Source of the DNA: Dromaius novaehollandiae
Taxonomy: Eukaryota; Chordata; Aves; Casuariiformes; Dromaiidae
Direction: 5' to 3'
DNA length: 64,000 bases
Assembly: GCF_036370855.1 (NCBI RefSeq)
Contig: NC_088106.1
Location: 29,352,001 to 29,416,000, forward strand
Below the pieces are notes generated by a model. That model ran no database searches. It was not told where the DNA came from and saw only the letters and a program-made list of their open reading frames with translations. Below are positions 47,988-62,300 of this stretch, one piece after another. The stretch's first letter is position 1; each line of letters opens with the position of its first letter. Made by a program: the position numbers and the translations under genes.

Positions 47988-50266
47988 GTGAGAGCCGCGG
48001 CGGCAGGAGCGGCTCCGGAACGCTGAGGCGGCTGCGCAGCCGGCAGCGCTGCGGCCGTTCGCGTCCCGCCCCGGGGAGGTGTCGGCCGGGTCCCCCCGGT
48101 CCTCCCGCCTCTAACGCAGCCGCGGGCGGAGGCCGCAGCACAAGCGAGTCCTCAGCGGTCAGGCGGCTTCCCTCGAAGTCTCGTCCCCGCGTCCAGCAGC
48201 TTTGAAGCACCTGAAAATTGCGTCCTAGCCGTCGGGTTTTTCTTTTTTAATGCTAAAGAATCCCGTTCTTCTCTCACAAGCTGTGTTTTCAAGGCCTTCT
48301 GCGTACTCTCAGTTTTCTCCCCTTGGCCGTTCTGTTGCTATGCTTCCTTCTCGAGGTGGGATGCCAATAATGCTGATTTTTTCCCCCCTCTTTATTGCAA
48401 GCACTTCCTTCTTCTTCATTTCCAAAAGTGACAGGTCAGCACTCAGTGCTTCAGCTGGAATTAATGTCAGAGATTAACCTTCCTGTCGTGCTCTGTATTT
48501 ACTGTCTTCACTCGTTAGTTGCCTGTGTTTTGCACATCTTGAGTAGAGGTGTCTGGTTCGGAGGGTCTCCTCCCCGAGCCAGGATAAGCTGCTCGGTATG
48601 CCGGGCTGGCGCGTCGCGGGCTGTTCTTGGAGCCGAACAGAAGCAGGCGTGGATGCTGCCTGGCTTCTCGTGGCACTGAAGCTTTTAGCCTTGAACTTAT
48701 TCCAGGGTCTCGTGAAAGGAGCTGCTGATGAAGGGCCTGGGTTGTTCTCCGTGTTTTCTTTTTGAATTGTAGGAGAACTTTTCCCTAATGAACGATGAAA
48801 GCTCTCTGCTACCCATTGAAAACTAATTCTGTGTGGTTGTGATTAGAATAAAATAGAAGAGCTGCGGCTGGTTAATGTCCACGGTGGCCACCTGGAGAAC
48901 TCGCTTGGCCTCTGGGGAGCTGCTGCTCTGCTCTCGTCAGCAGCTCTGCCATCAGCAACGCAACCAGGAGGCTCTGCATACCGATTTAATTCTGTCGAGC
49001 ACGGACAGAACTAAAGAGAGGCAAAACACTGTATCAGTATAGTTTTTTTTTGTCTCCATGAAATATTTATTTTCTGAATATGTGTGCTAGAAAATGCGTC
49101 TGAACTCCAAGGACAGGCTTAAATCTCTGGATGGAGTTTTAAAATGTGCTAGGAACAGGATGGAAGCTCTGACTTAAGTTAGAAGAGACCAAAGCCAAGT
49201 CTGTGTGTTTCTGAAAATCTCACTTTCTGTGACCTGCAGTGCTCTTTCGGGTGACTGCATAATAATACCATAATAATTTTTAAGGAAAGATGCTTTGAAG
49301 AGCCGTCTCTAAATACTTGAGAGATTGCATGGATGCTTTAGTAACAGAAGATTGTATGAACACCTCCAAATAGCAAAACAAAGTGTATTTTTGTGATCTC
49401 AGTCTGAGTTCACCAAAAGGGCCACTGTTTCATGGACAACCCACTGAAATAAAATTACAGCTTCGTGCGTTTGGTTCCAGTGCAACTTTTATTTAGTTTT
49501 TATTCTCTTTTTTTGCCTTTAAGGTAAACCTTTCTTGCTTTACAAGTGTGTGAAACTTCTGTGTGCGCATAGATACATGTGTTCATGACTTAACGGTCAT
49601 GTACTGCTCCTGTAAACTCATGCAACTTATTTTCATAGCTTCAGGCACCAGAGGAATCTTTAAAAAGTCAGTGCTCTATTGAAAGAACCCTATTAAGCAA
49701 CAGTGTGTCCTGAAAGCAGTAATGAGCCAGCCCTAACGCTCTATTTAAGCTGGTCTGTAATAGAGACCTAATTTATGGATAGTTTTTTTTCACTGCTGCT
49801 TGCTCGCAAGATGCTTAGGTTTTTGTCTGAAGCAACAAGTACCCAGAGATGGCTTGTTGGGCCTGGAAGTTCCTGAATGTGGCTCTTCCTCTGCAGTTCA
49901 GTCTGCCCAAAAGACTGGAGATCTGCCATTCCCAGTGTGTTGAGCTGACCAGTTTGCTAAAGTGTATATTCTCTTTACTGCTGTTTGAGTTATTCTGTTC
50001 ATTAGATAACACTATTATATCATCCCAGATTGATGGAGGTGAATGTTTGAGTGTGTGCGTTTGTTTGTAGAAAGATCTATTCCTTTATTTGGCAGATGTC
50101 TGGCTTGTAAATTCATGAAGGTGACCACTGTTCTCCCCTGTAATTGTGCACCAGCAGTATATTAACTTCTTTTCTGCAGACTTCTGCTGTATGTTTTGCA
50201 GTTGGATGGAGCAGACTTGCTGATATATTGCCTTGGGTGACCTCTGGTTTTTGTTTACTTTCCCAG
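47988..50266. other. CEP63 5' intron (start inferred)
   Basis: Lies between the putative non-coding first exon and the exon with the start codon. No element was recognised beyond the end of the CpG island. Confidence 0.5.
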
Positions 50267-50291
50267 CTGCTAACGCCACCAGGATTTGGTG

Positions 50292-50335
50292 ATGGAGGCT
50301 TTGCTGGAAGGAATGCAAAGACAAGGGCAGGGGAG
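50292..50335 (+). CDS. CEP63: CEP63 first coding exon
   Basis: ATG at 50292 in context ttggtgATGG. It encodes [14 protein letters not shown] and two bases of Ser15, with donor AG/GTATGT. The exon starts at acceptor ttcccag/CTGC (50267), so 50267-50291 is 5' UTR. The start matches the conserved CEP63 N-terminus. Confidence 0.92.
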
Positions 50336-53300
50336 GTATGTATGCAACAGTATACAACCAGTCCCTCAGACTAATTCAGACTAATTCCCTTTCTATTTAG
50401 AACCAAATCCTCTATTACTAGTCAGGCTAAACTTCCATTGCTCAAATAAGGTCTTTGCTATTTGTCAGCTTGTGCCTGCTTTGTACAGTGGCCTTCAGCT
50501 AAAACAGAAGCAAAGTCACTGGGTGAGCTGGCTTCCCAGTTAATCCTTGCTGTCTGATACTGTGGTCTTGTTACTAATTCTACATTTCATCTTCCCTAAA
50601 AACTTTACCTCCTTTTGTTTTTGAAACCCTTCTTACCTTCTAACACCAGGAGCAGTAGTAATTAAAAGTGAGTAAGTGTCTTTTTAAGAGCCCTATTAGG
50701 TTAATGAGATGTGCCTTTGCTACCTGTTTTTATTGGCAACATCTGATTATTTCTTGAGCATGCTGGCACTGTAGAGCACCATTCATCTCTGAAGAATCCT
50801 TCATGTTCTGTCTTGGGTGAAAGTATCAGGACTTTTGGATCCCAGAGAGACTGTAGTGCCAATAACAGGGAGAGAAAAACATTGTTTTATTTGTTAAACA
50901 AGCGTGAAGCAAAAGTCATTGACGCTGTTTTCATAGTTGTCTTTGAGAATTTGACCCAAGTTTACTGATATCATATATTTCTTCCACAAATAACTGGTTG
51001 CAGAAGTCAAGCTTAGACTGAGCTTTATATTAGCAGTTGCTGAGAAGGAAATGTTCTTGCTCTGCATAATAGCTGCTAATTTTTGGTTAACTTGCAGGCT
51101 AGGGTGAACTTGAAATTTAAATGATATGGGCTCCTTTAAGAACAACTTCTTTCCCTATTAAAACAACTGTCAGGTTGTGAAGTGTGCATATGCTCTGGGA
51201 GAACAGAGACATTTCGATCCCTTAACCTATTGATTTCCGTTTCTTCTGAGTGCTTCCTGTTTGACAGGCAAATTAAAGGGGTAAAGATCATCATAGAGTT
51301 CACTGCCCTCTAGGGCTGTATCTTGCAAGCCTTAATATTCTCCCTGGCTTAGCAGCTTGTGAAGTTTTAGAGGAGTTAGCTGAATTGGCCTCAGTAATTA
51401 CTGCACCAAATTAGAAATTCCGCAGTCACTAGGGAGCATGCTGTCCCCAGTGGATTGTGAATGTTTTATTCTTCATTATCATGTTGTCATCCAACCCCCT
51501 CCACTTAGGAGTTTGTTTGCATTTGTGATAAACTTCTATTTTCAGGAGCTGATAGCTTGGCTATAAGATTTCTCTGGTGACTGAAACTTGGTATAAAATG
51601 TCTCTGCCTGGAGAGCAATTAAGAAGAATAGAAAATATGGATAAAACCTGTTCTCTCTTACTTAGATAATGTGTAGTACCAAGACAAAGGGATAAGTATA
51701 TGGAGGTGCTTGTTATGCTTCTATGATTAAAAGGAAAAAAATCTCTATATTTAAAATGCGTAGCTCATTTATTCTGGCTAGGATTTAAAAAGCGTTCCTC
51801 GTTGGCCATTGCCAAAGTTAGGTCTCTGCTCAGTGATACGAACATACCACTTGCGAGGTATTGCATTAGAGAACTGGATGAATGCGTAAAAACTGTATAT
51901 ATTTCTTCCCAAGCTGATTTGCTTAGAGTGCAAAGTACTACGTATGCACGGTCGGTCCCTTAGTGTGAGTCAGTTTGTTCTGCTGACTTTGGTGGTACAG
52001 GAATGCTGGACCTGCGTTGGGTGGTGCCTGCTTTGGGACTTCAGCAAGTTCTTTTCCTTCCGGCAGTGGGTTCTTGACTTCGTGTGAGGCTGAGCTGCAG
52101 GAGCTGATGAAGCAGATCGACATCATGGTGGCTCACAAGAAATCTGAGTGGGAAGGACAGACGCAGGCCTTGGAGGCTTGCTTGGATGTTCGAGAGCAGG
52201 AACTTTCCTCTGCCAGGGCTGCTTTGGAAGAAAAATACAAGGAGGTACTGCCTCACGCTCACTGTTTCCTGGTCAGCGTGGTCCCTTGTGCTGACTTTGC
52301 ATAGAAGTGTGTTGAGTTGTCGTTTCATAGAACTGACTATTTTTGTTTAAATACCAAGCCAAAACACGAGGTTAAATTTTGCGAATAGCTGCGTTAAGGG
52401 CAACAGGAACCTCTCTCATAATTGGAGGTGAGCACTAGAATTTACAAAAGCAAAGCAGCCTGTTGGACCAAGGTACCCAATTTGTAATTCAGAGTCAAGG
52501 GATCAACTCCCTAAGGCTTGATTGAAGTTCACAATGTGAATTGTCAGAGTTTCTACAGAGAACCCAGAGACACTGAATCTGGAGTAGTCAACAGCCCGGT
52601 TACCTGTAATCTTAGGTAGAAAAAAAAATGTACTGGTGTAAACGGGGAGGTCCTTAAAGGATTGTTTTATGTGCCCTGTAGCGCAGAATTTGTAGCCCTA
52701 AAAAAAAAAAAGGCTATTATATCTGGAGTCAGGCCACAGAATTTTTGTTCAGAAAGGCTGTGATTTTTATTATGTAGGTTATCATTGTTCTTATCAGTTG
52801 TGTTTTCTCACCATCAGAAACAAACATTTATGTCAAAAAATTAAACTGTAAAAGCATGGTTAAAATCGCTACTGGAGCATATTCATGCTTTTGGTTTATT
52901 CATAGGATTTTTTTTTATGATTATTTCTTTTAAGTCTATCGTGTGTTATATATTTATTGGATTGCTAACTTTTGGACCTGCAGTTAGAAAGGTGGCTCTC
53001 CTGTGGATAGGAGAAGGATGGAAAGAAGATGAAAATGAGTCAAAGGAGCATTTGAATCAATATAAGTGAAGTCTTCTCCATGAGTTTCAAAGCCCCACTT
53101 TATCCCTCTCATCTCCATGCATTATTTAGAACTCTCTGCTTCCTCTGAGAATAGTAAGATAATGACATGGCTCTCTTTTCTGTTGGTAGATCATTTGAAA
53201 TCATGCCACATTTTGAAATTTTGAAATTTAGTAATTTAATAATTCAATAATTTTGAAATTTAATAATAATTTTGAAAAGTTTTGAAATGTATGTCACGTA

Positions 53301-56300
53301 AAAATAGCCTTTTGATACAGGACCAAAATGAAAGCCAGAAGCTGAATGGCTCACAGCAAGAGTCCAGAACGGAAACAGTTCTGACCACGACCTGACAAAG
53401 GCTTAAGTGTATGCTTAACCTGATTCATGATGAGTGACCCCGTTGCAACATGCACTTTTTAAACAAAATCGGGGTCTTTTAACAGTCACTTACCACTGTT
53501 GTTGTAATGTACCTGTGTGTCTCTGGAATGAAAACTTATTCCAGTGCCTGCTGACAGCGTAGTTTAAGTTTGCTTCTGCTGTTTTATTCCTTTGCCTTTT
53601 AATGCTTTATTTAGGTTGGCATGTTGCGTCAGCAGTTAGAAGACACGGAAAGAGTCAAACAGGACATGGTTAGAGAATATGAACAGCAGCTGAAGAAATT
53701 TCAAGAAGAGGTGAGTTTCAGAAAAAAAGGTTGTTTTTTAGTTCCCAGTTGATAAGTGATCTGACAGGTGAAGTACTTTGTGTCACTGTCATGGTTTTCA
53801 ACCTTTCCATTCTTTTAATCTTTACGTTCTTACAAAAGAGAGCATTGAGGGTAGACAAAGTAATGTTTTTATGCTTCAGTAGCCCTGTTTGTCCTGCATT
53901 GGAGGACTTTGGTGATGAACAGACAGCTGCTGGAGTGGAAAGATGTAGTAAATGTATTGTTGTAATTTTCATCTGCACAAATTTACTGCAAAAATTTCCT
54001 ATATTCTCCCACCCTATTCACCGTAGTGCTTATGCTGAAGTTGCCATGGGTACAGGAAGCGGCAGTTTGTTCCCTCAGCATTTCATGGAATTAAAAAAGA
54101 GTGATGGTGTAGCTGGCCTTGATCATGTAAAGAAAACATGAGGTGAGGTTGGTATGCAATCTCATCTGCTTTTTGCCTCCACTTACTCTCTTTTTTGGTG
54201 AGGATTTTGTTTTCCGAAGGCGTGTTAGTCTTAATGCACTCAATAGAAACTAAACATACTTTTTAAAAATAATTTCAGAGCTTTTGTCTCAGAAAGAGTT
54301 TCTTATTTACTGCAAGGTGGTACGTGCGCGAGTGTCCTGCAGGTGGTATAACAGTGTTCAGTGCCTGCGCCTTAACTCTTTGCCCGTCTTCACTTGCTTG
54401 TCAGTAACAGGGAGTTAAATAGCATGAATAGCTAGTAGAGCATTGACCTGCTTTCTCTGGAAGGTTTGGCTTAGTTCCTGCTCACTGTAAGACATAAGTT
54501 AAACTAATTTTGTAGTTTCAGCTTTGACGACAGAAAGCATCTGTCCTCGTTTAAAACACCTTACTACTCAGTGTGATTAACTGTCTTCATTCATTAGGTG
54601 TTCCCACTGGAATAATGGGTAAAGCAAAGTTGAGATGTATTGGCAGATCTGCCTAAATTTCTATAGTAGAATTATTTAATATTAGACTTATTATTTATTT
54701 TAATTAAAAAGTGTGTATTGAGGCCAAAATTGCAATGCATTGGTATTTTATCCACAAAGGATTACTGTAAAGGATGTTAACTTCCAATATTCCTCAGTCT
54801 CCTATTCTGTTCTTAGTACTGTTTGTGGGGAAGTTCTTCTTGCTTCAGTTTAGCACCATTACCACTACATTGCATGTATGGTGTCCAACTCGCTGAGTTT
54901 GTTAAAAGGATAAATCAGTACTTGCAGTCTTCCTGACTTGTTTAAAGCATGTTCATATATTAATTGTAAGCCTGTACATCTGTCCATTCCCACTGAACAT
55001 GCCTAAGCACTTTGCTAACTCAGGGCTTTGGAGGACCTTTTAAGAACAGCAGTCAGCTTTTGTGACCAATGCATGGGACTGTGAATCATGAGGTCTTGAT
55101 TCAGATGTTTTTTCTTTCACAGTCATTCTCTTCATCCATGGGCTTAGCTTTCTTCATGAATAAAATGGGAACAATGATTTCTCAAATTCATGTGGCTGTT
55201 TGGAAACTGAACTTGTTTCATGTTTGAGTTGGGGGAAGCTCCTCAAATGGAAAATTCTCTGTGAGTTGCTAGTGATTGTCTGCACAGAGGGTCGTCTAAA
55301 TGTCAAGGGCTTCTTCCTCATCTGTGGTTCCGTTATGAATTCAGAATTCTAGCAGTAGGCGTAAAAGTGATATTTTCTGTTGGCATTCTCCAGTCACTGT
55401 GAAATGCATGGTTTATCTAAGCAGAAAACGACAGATGAAATAGTGTTGATACTATGTGTAATGGCAATGCTCAAATCTTCCTTCTCTCGCTAAGTGGAAG
55501 CCTTCCAGTTGCTCCTTGAGCTTCGCAAGCACTCTTTAGTCTTAAAGAAACTGTGTCTCTGTGTAGACTCTCCCTCCGTGCCTGCCGTGCGGTGTGCCCT
55601 GCTGCATTAATAAATGCACCTCACGTATTGCCTGCTGCTGCCATGGCTGGGAGCCACCTGTAGAGAGTGCAGTACCACGCTTAGCTACATCAACAGCTAC
55701 ACGTAAGCCTCCATCTTACCAATTTCTTAGTCATGCCTTAATACTGGTAAGACAGAGGTTTAATTGTAGCTGCTGATGTCATGACTGAGTGGCATCTTGC
55801 TCCTCCTTCGTACAACTCGACATATTTTGTGTTCATATCGAATATAATATGTTTATATAAATAGAAGTCTTCACTTGCAAACCATATGGCCTTGAATTGA
55901 GGGAACTGTTTGCATAGAGCCATTTTGTGTGCCTTCCTTCAAAATGCTATTTAATTCTTGCAGGGCTGGACTCAAACAGTGTAGTCTTATTCACTGACTT
56001 CCTTGCAGTTGGCCAGGCTGAGGAGAAGCTATGAGAAGCTGCAGAAGAAACAGCTGAAAGAAGCTAGAGAACAAGGTGCCAAGAGAGAAGAGGAGGACCG
56101 GTTTGAAATGAGCCGACTGACCAGGAAGCTGGAGGTACGTAGTTAGAAAGCAGATGCTGATCAGGGTTCACAGTACTGACTGCCTGGGCTTCAGTGAGGA
56201 CTCCAAATACTCAGCCAGGAAGCAGACAGTGAATCCTGGTTTAAAAACAAAAAATCTTTGTCTATTCCAGGCTAGCGCTTCTCAACTGCTTGTGTAATAA

Positions 56301-59300
56301 AGGCTGTTTTTTGCGTTGGGGCCTGTAAGTACACAGGAGAACTTATGCTGCTGTTCTTGATCGTAGACTAAATAAAAGGAAGAAGGCACTGGAAGAATAA
56401 TTAATTATGTGAACAAAATGAATTCCATGTGAAGAGGTTGTCATCTCACTGCTTTGAGGGGGAGGGAACTACATATCAAACTTCTTTTCAACTCTGTCTC
56501 ATCTTTTAATCTTCCTGCCATGCTGAGCTCAACTGCACCCAATTTTCTTCAGCTGTACCCTTTAGTCGGAGCTAACAAACACATCCGACTGATGTAGTGT
56601 CCAATTTCTGGATCAAAGATGAGCATTAAAATTCTGTATTTCATGCTTGCCATCTTAGTGATTTCAATAGCAGCCTGTTTTAGAAGCTAAAGCCAGGCTG
56701 AATTGTTAAACCTCTGACAGCAAATTCGTGAAGCTAGCCATGAATCTGTTAGCACTTAACACTTGTAAACAGCAATAATTGACACTGAGGTTTTAACTCA
56801 GGAGGGGGAAAAATACAGCAAGCACAGTATGTGAGGGGTTTTGTACTGCTGAGTTGGTACATCAAATGACTGGCTAATGGTTTCCCCGCTGTGGGGAAAG
56901 ATGCGTGAGGATATAGTGGAGGGAGAAAGCAAACATGCATATGAACTGGAAGGGGGCCATCTTGTCAACTGAATGGCCGTACCGCTCCCAGCCACCCCTG
57001 CTGTCATTGCAGGAGTTTCGTCAAAAATCACTTGACTGGGAGAAGCAGCGCTTGCTTTACCAGCAGCAGGTGGCATCACTGGAAGCGCAGAGGAAGGCTT
57101 TGGCTGAGCAGTCTGAGCTCATTCAGGTACAATTAATATGTGCTGAAAGTTTTTGTTTTGTTTGTGGCAGCAGGTGGGAGGGGAGGGAGGGAGGAAACGG
57201 GGGAGAGACTAATGAAATCTCTCAGGCTTGAATCCAGTTTAGGTTGCCATTGAAATGACTTTTAATGTCCTGCTGGAATAAGCTTTACTTGTGTAAATGC
57301 TGTATGGAAAAAAGATCTGGAGTCTGCTAACAGAGGTTAGATAAATGTCCCCTGGCTCTTCCCTCCCGCCCCGCTGCCCCCTTTTAACTTCTCGTGTTAG
57401 TACAGAAGACAGTAGGATGAAGCTTTCTGTAAGAGTCAGAGACCACAGCATATGACACCTTAAAATAACTGTTACATCATGCCATCTAGTTCAAAGCTGC
57501 GTACCTGACAGTAGCTAAATATAGCTTCTAGGCCCAGCTCAGAGGATGGTGTTTGAAAATAGTTTTCCCCCTACAACAGATGTCTCCACAAAATACCAAA
57601 GTAACAGCAATTTTCAGCCCCCCCGCCCTTTATTCCCCTCTTAAAGGCGAAGAGTAACGGAGCTACTGTTCCTGAAAAGCTAATCGTTTGGGGAGTTGGT
57701 GGTGCTGCGGCAGAGGGAGATGAATTGACCTCGAGCACAGCTGTGAAGTCACACTGACACAATCACAGCAGACGCTGATCAGAAGCTCTTGCTGGGGGCT
57801 TTACACTTAATGGGCTCCTGAGTTGTTCTTGAGTGGAAGCTCCTGCAAGGAGGAAGTTTGTGATGACAGGATTGAAGCTGGCTTTGACAGGGGCTTTGTG
57901 AGAGGCTGACACTAGTAAATCTACAAATGCAGAGAGAGTCTTTGAACAGAAGGTCTTGCTGCTCTGCTGTCTTTGTATCATTGATAGCTCAATTGTCTGA
58001 GAACAGATGTGTCCTTGGAGTGCTGGCTGGCTGGTGTGCTGGATCACAGGGGGACTCTCTTCTTGCTGTGGAGCAGAAGAACAGAAATTTGGGGAGATTT
58101 TTCCTAAGCAGTGTAGGCGAGTTAGGTGCATAGTTACAGCGAACAGACTGAATCCTCAGTTTCTTTGAAAAGCCAAGCATGAAAGAACTAAATTTGTCTC
58201 TTGCATGTTTCTATGCATTTTATATGCTTGGTTATTTTTTTGGCATGTGGTCAGGTTGAGATGTGTGAACCTGAAGTGCCTTCCTGTCCCCCTTGTTTCA
58301 GCTGGGTTCCCCTCATGTCTTTCAGTGCAGTTTATGGAAGCTTGGCACTCTCATCCAGTAACGAGCACCTCCATGTAACACCTGCAACCTTTAAAGTCAA
58401 CAGGTGAAATCTGGTTTTCTGTGCTGCACTGCATGCTCTGTGGCTGCAAGTAAAAGATAGCTTAAATGTTTTCTTAATGCAGAAATAAATATTCAGGTAG
58501 TCTGGCACTCTGGTTTCTTGGGCTGAAAAAAGCTATACTTCAAATTCTTGCCCTTCTTGATTACATTTTCTGTCTTGACTATTCAGATAATGAAAAGGCT
58601 GTAATCAAAATTATACCATAGTCTTCCAAACACGCAGTTCCTGTAGTTTTCTCTGTTATGGGGCATTATATGCCAGGCAATAAATAAGCAAGTGCTGATT
58701 CTAAAGCTGACAGGAATTGCTACTCTTAGAAATTGATAGCAAAGGAGTACTCAAATATTTTGTTTGAGCCTTTAAAAATTATAAGGTACTACACAAAAAG
58801 GGTAGATACAAAGTAAATTTTCTTAGAAAATTATATGAGAGCTGGCTTGTTAAATTCCATCATTTAGCAGTGTGGAAAGAAATGCTATGAAATAAAGTAT
58901 TGTGCCTCTAAATAATAGAGCATGTGTTGTTTGCTAGTCACACGTTCCTTATAACTATTACTCTTTTTTTGTTTTCTGTTAAAACGATAAAGCATTCAAA
59001 GCCAGCATTCTAGCAAGCTGTTAAAACCAGGTATTTACTGCATAAGGCAAAGCATAATTGACTGTTACGCTCGGTTCAGTTTCTAATTTGTTTGATGCCT
59101 GCCCTCCCTCCCCCCGCCACCTCTTCGTGCACTAAGAACTGCTTTCTGTCCTGGTGTGGAATTAGTGGTTGGGTTATCTCTAGCTTGTACATGGTACTTG
59201 CAAACCTTCTTACGTGCTGTCATCTCTCTAGGTCTAGTCGTGGGTTAATGGGCAAAAAAACTCCAGGCAGCTTTGTTCTTTGTTCATACTTGGGCAACCT

Positions 59301-62300
59301 GAGCTATGTGAGATCCTCTTTTCCCAGATCCTGTTTGAACCCTTTCTGGAGCTGGAGGGACCCCTCAAATTTATTTATTTTAATTCTATCCATTTTTAGA
59401 AGTTTTACTCATCTTGTAACCCTGGAACAGTGCTTCCCCTAGTTCCCTGAAAGGTAGTTTTGCTTATTTTGAGAGTGTGATTTTCAGGACAAAGAAATTG
59501 GTGTAAAATCCATGCAGTTTTGATGTGCTGTGCTTTCTGTAGTTTAGCTTTAATACAAACCAATTGCTGTTAGCAGACTCAGCTTGCCAGTCGGAAGCAG
59601 ATGCTGGAGTCGGTGGAGCTGGCTAGCCGATCGGAAATCCAGCACTTAACCAGCAAGCTGGAGAGGGCCAATGATGCTATCTGTGCCAATGAGTTGGAGG
59701 TGGAGAGACTTAACATGAGAGTGGACGATCTAACCGAAAACAATCGGATGATTCTGGAAGATCAGCAAAGAGTTCAAGAAGAATTAAGGCAATCCAAGAA
59801 AATGTTAGAGGTCAGTGGAGGAATTGTTAGGGAACTGAACATAAAGCAGTGCCTGTGAGAAGTAGCAGGAAGGGTTGTCATCCCAGAGCTCCTGTCTCTT
59901 TCTAGAGCCTTTGTAGAGATTGGCCTCAAAGCTGACTTTGTACCTATGTGGTGCTCTGCAGTGATTCCAAAGGCTTCTTAAAAATATGATCAACCTCTCA
60001 TCTCAATATAACAAACCAATTTGGTCCATCTTGCAGCTGTCATTCCTTCTCCTTCCTGCGCAGGTATTACAGGATGAGAAGATGGAGCTTAGAGCCACCT
60101 TGCAGTCTCAAGATGATTTCATTGATAGCTCTAAGCTGCATCAGGAACAGTTACAGAAGGAGCTGGTCAGGCTGACTGAAACTCTTCACACAAAAGAATT
60201 CCTCATCAGGTAGCATCTGTGCCTTATTGGTACTTATCCTGTTGTATCCACATTTACACTCCAGGTTCTCTGAGGACAGCAGCATTGTTTTCATAGAGCT
60301 GGATCTATATTGGTTGATATAGCGAATAGTGAGAAACTGTAAAGTGTACAAGTGCTTTGCTTCCTTGCAGCACTTGTCAAGTTGCATTGCTTTTGAAATC
60401 AACTGATTCTCAGTAAAGAATACGGATGGAGTCAGCTTTCTACTCTACTAGGTTTCTGGAGGCAGCACAGGCATTTTGGGTGGGTTCTCCCGCTGCTCCG
60501 GCATTTTCAGTTAAGTGCCAGAGGCCTTTCAGGACTTGATTCTGTACGTACTGATGTCAGTGAAAATTCTCACCAATTTAATGTCAGGTTAGGGTGTTGG
60601 TAAGGTAATTATACAGGTGGCAAAATCATCTCAGCCTTCCTGTTCTGCACTGGCAACATGCAAATGCTAGAGAGTTCCGATGACTGTGTCGAAAGGTGTA
60701 GGCCTACCTTACCTGATAGCCACGCCATTTCTTGCAAATAGTTACCGGGTGTCTGAGAACGGCAGTGAAACTGTCTGGTTCAGAGATGCCAGCGTCAAAA
60801 TAGACTGTAGTCCTTAATCAGCCTGAATTCAAACAGGGAGCTGTCATTGAGCTGACATGTTTGTGTCTTCAGAATGTGCACAGGTGTCACCTAGTGTTGG
60901 TTTTCATGTATTTCCAGAGAATTATGAGAAAACAGTTAGGTTCCCTGTATTAGTGAACTCAGGCAAGATGTTTTTGTGTCGAGAGTGAAGCCCCTGTCTC
61001 TGCATAGGGCCTTGGAAGAACGCTTGCAGGAGAAACAGCTCTCTTCTCCAGGGCTGGAGCATCTACTCCTGCAGTTGGATGTTGCCCAGAAGAAGGAACA
61101 GCACTTACAGTCAGAGGTGACTCATCTTGAGAACAGGTAAGCTGACTGTTTACTTCCCCAGGATGCACAGTGAAACTTGCATAATAATATAATACATAAT
61201 ACATTGTATTCATCAAGTTAATCAGACCCACTGATTTCTGTAAGCTTATTTAAAATATCAAAGGGCTAAAGAAATCAAATGCTATTCATTTTGAAGTTTA
61301 ATAGTGAGACTGTTTTGCTAATTGGTTGGCTGCTTTTCATTGCATACGGTGGGTGTTTTATTTTAGCTTGCTCAGGCTTAGCACCTTCATTCTTAATAGA
61401 TTAAGGAGTCTTTGTTAGTCAGCTAGTAAGAACTAGATCTAGACCTTCCTCTTGAAATAAGAATTATAAACAAGTTTTCCTCTCTGAGTTTGTGGTTCAG
61501 AGTCATATTTGCCAAGGAAGTTGGTAATTTTATTATGGTAAAGAAACAAGAAACCACCATATCTACTAGATCAGATTCATCATCTTTTTTTGAAATGATT
61601 TTAGTACACAGACCCAAACAACTGGTAAGGGACTTCTAGGTTAGAGTCCAGTTTTTGTTAGGATGGACACTGGAGACTGCTTGGAAGATCAAAGTTTCTT
61701 CTGGCCATGTTCTCCTCCTTGGAGAATTCTAATCTCTAGTTTTATGTTTGGCATCCAGCCTGGTGTCTTCAAATGCAAGGTGTGTACAGCTGAGCGAAGA
61801 GCTGGCTGAGAATATCAAAGAGCTGCAGTCAGTGGAAGAACACCATAGTGACTCAAAGGCAGAGATTAAAAAGGTAATGTCTCTTTGTTCCTGGAGAGTG
61901 AGAAAGGCACCCATGGAGTCGGCCATTCGCATGTGTGTCACATGCTTCAGCAGAGACGGCGGTGCCAGTGCGCTCTGTTAGCAAAGCTCCGAATGGGATC
62001 AAAGGCCAGGAGTGTTGTGGAAGTAGTGGTATGCTGCAGGGTGAGGAGCAGACCTGAGAGGGTGGTTTTGCAGGTTTCTTCACCTTGGTGTGAAGCTTAC
62101 TTCATGAGCCTCTTCCAGGCCTATCCCTACATTGCACAGTTCTCCTCTGCAATGTGGAGATTCTTGAATTACTGCTGGAGGGACTGAATGAGCAAAGATA
62201 TTCAGGCCTGGAATCCTGGCCTTAATTCTGATGCAGGGTTCAAACAGTGTGAAAAACAGAAAAGGAGATGGGTTCTGCTGTAATATGTCCTATCACACTC

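Larger units (their letters stand above)
46911..48180. promoter_or_regulatory. Bidirectional ANAPC13/CEP63 CpG-island promoter
   Basis: A CpG-dense block at about 47310-48180 lies between two head-to-head genes and has no TATA box. It contains the NRF1 site at 47707, many GC boxes and a (GCG)n tract near 47755-47770. A strong donor CCG/GTGAGA at 47987/47988 could end the CEP63 non-coding first exon. Transcription starts are inferred, not seen. Confidence 0.8.
50336..56008. other. CEP63 introns 50336-52066, 52245-53614 and 53711-56008
   Basis: AT-rich non-coding sequence. An A/T-rich low-complexity stretch lies at 53205-53285 and a MIR-like relic at 55060. Nothing else was recognised. Confidence 0.6.
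56135..61758. other. CEP63 introns 56135-57012, 57127-59576, 59811-60063, 60210-61007 and 61137-61758
   Basis: Non-coding sequence with no recognised gene, RNA or element. Confidence 0.6.

Noticed and set aside
47329-48210. 293-codon minus-strand and 232-codon plus-strand open frames
   Set aside because: Both lie in the ANAPC13/CEP63 CpG island. They have low-complexity composition and no domain, and fit non-coding promoter and 5' UTR sequence better.
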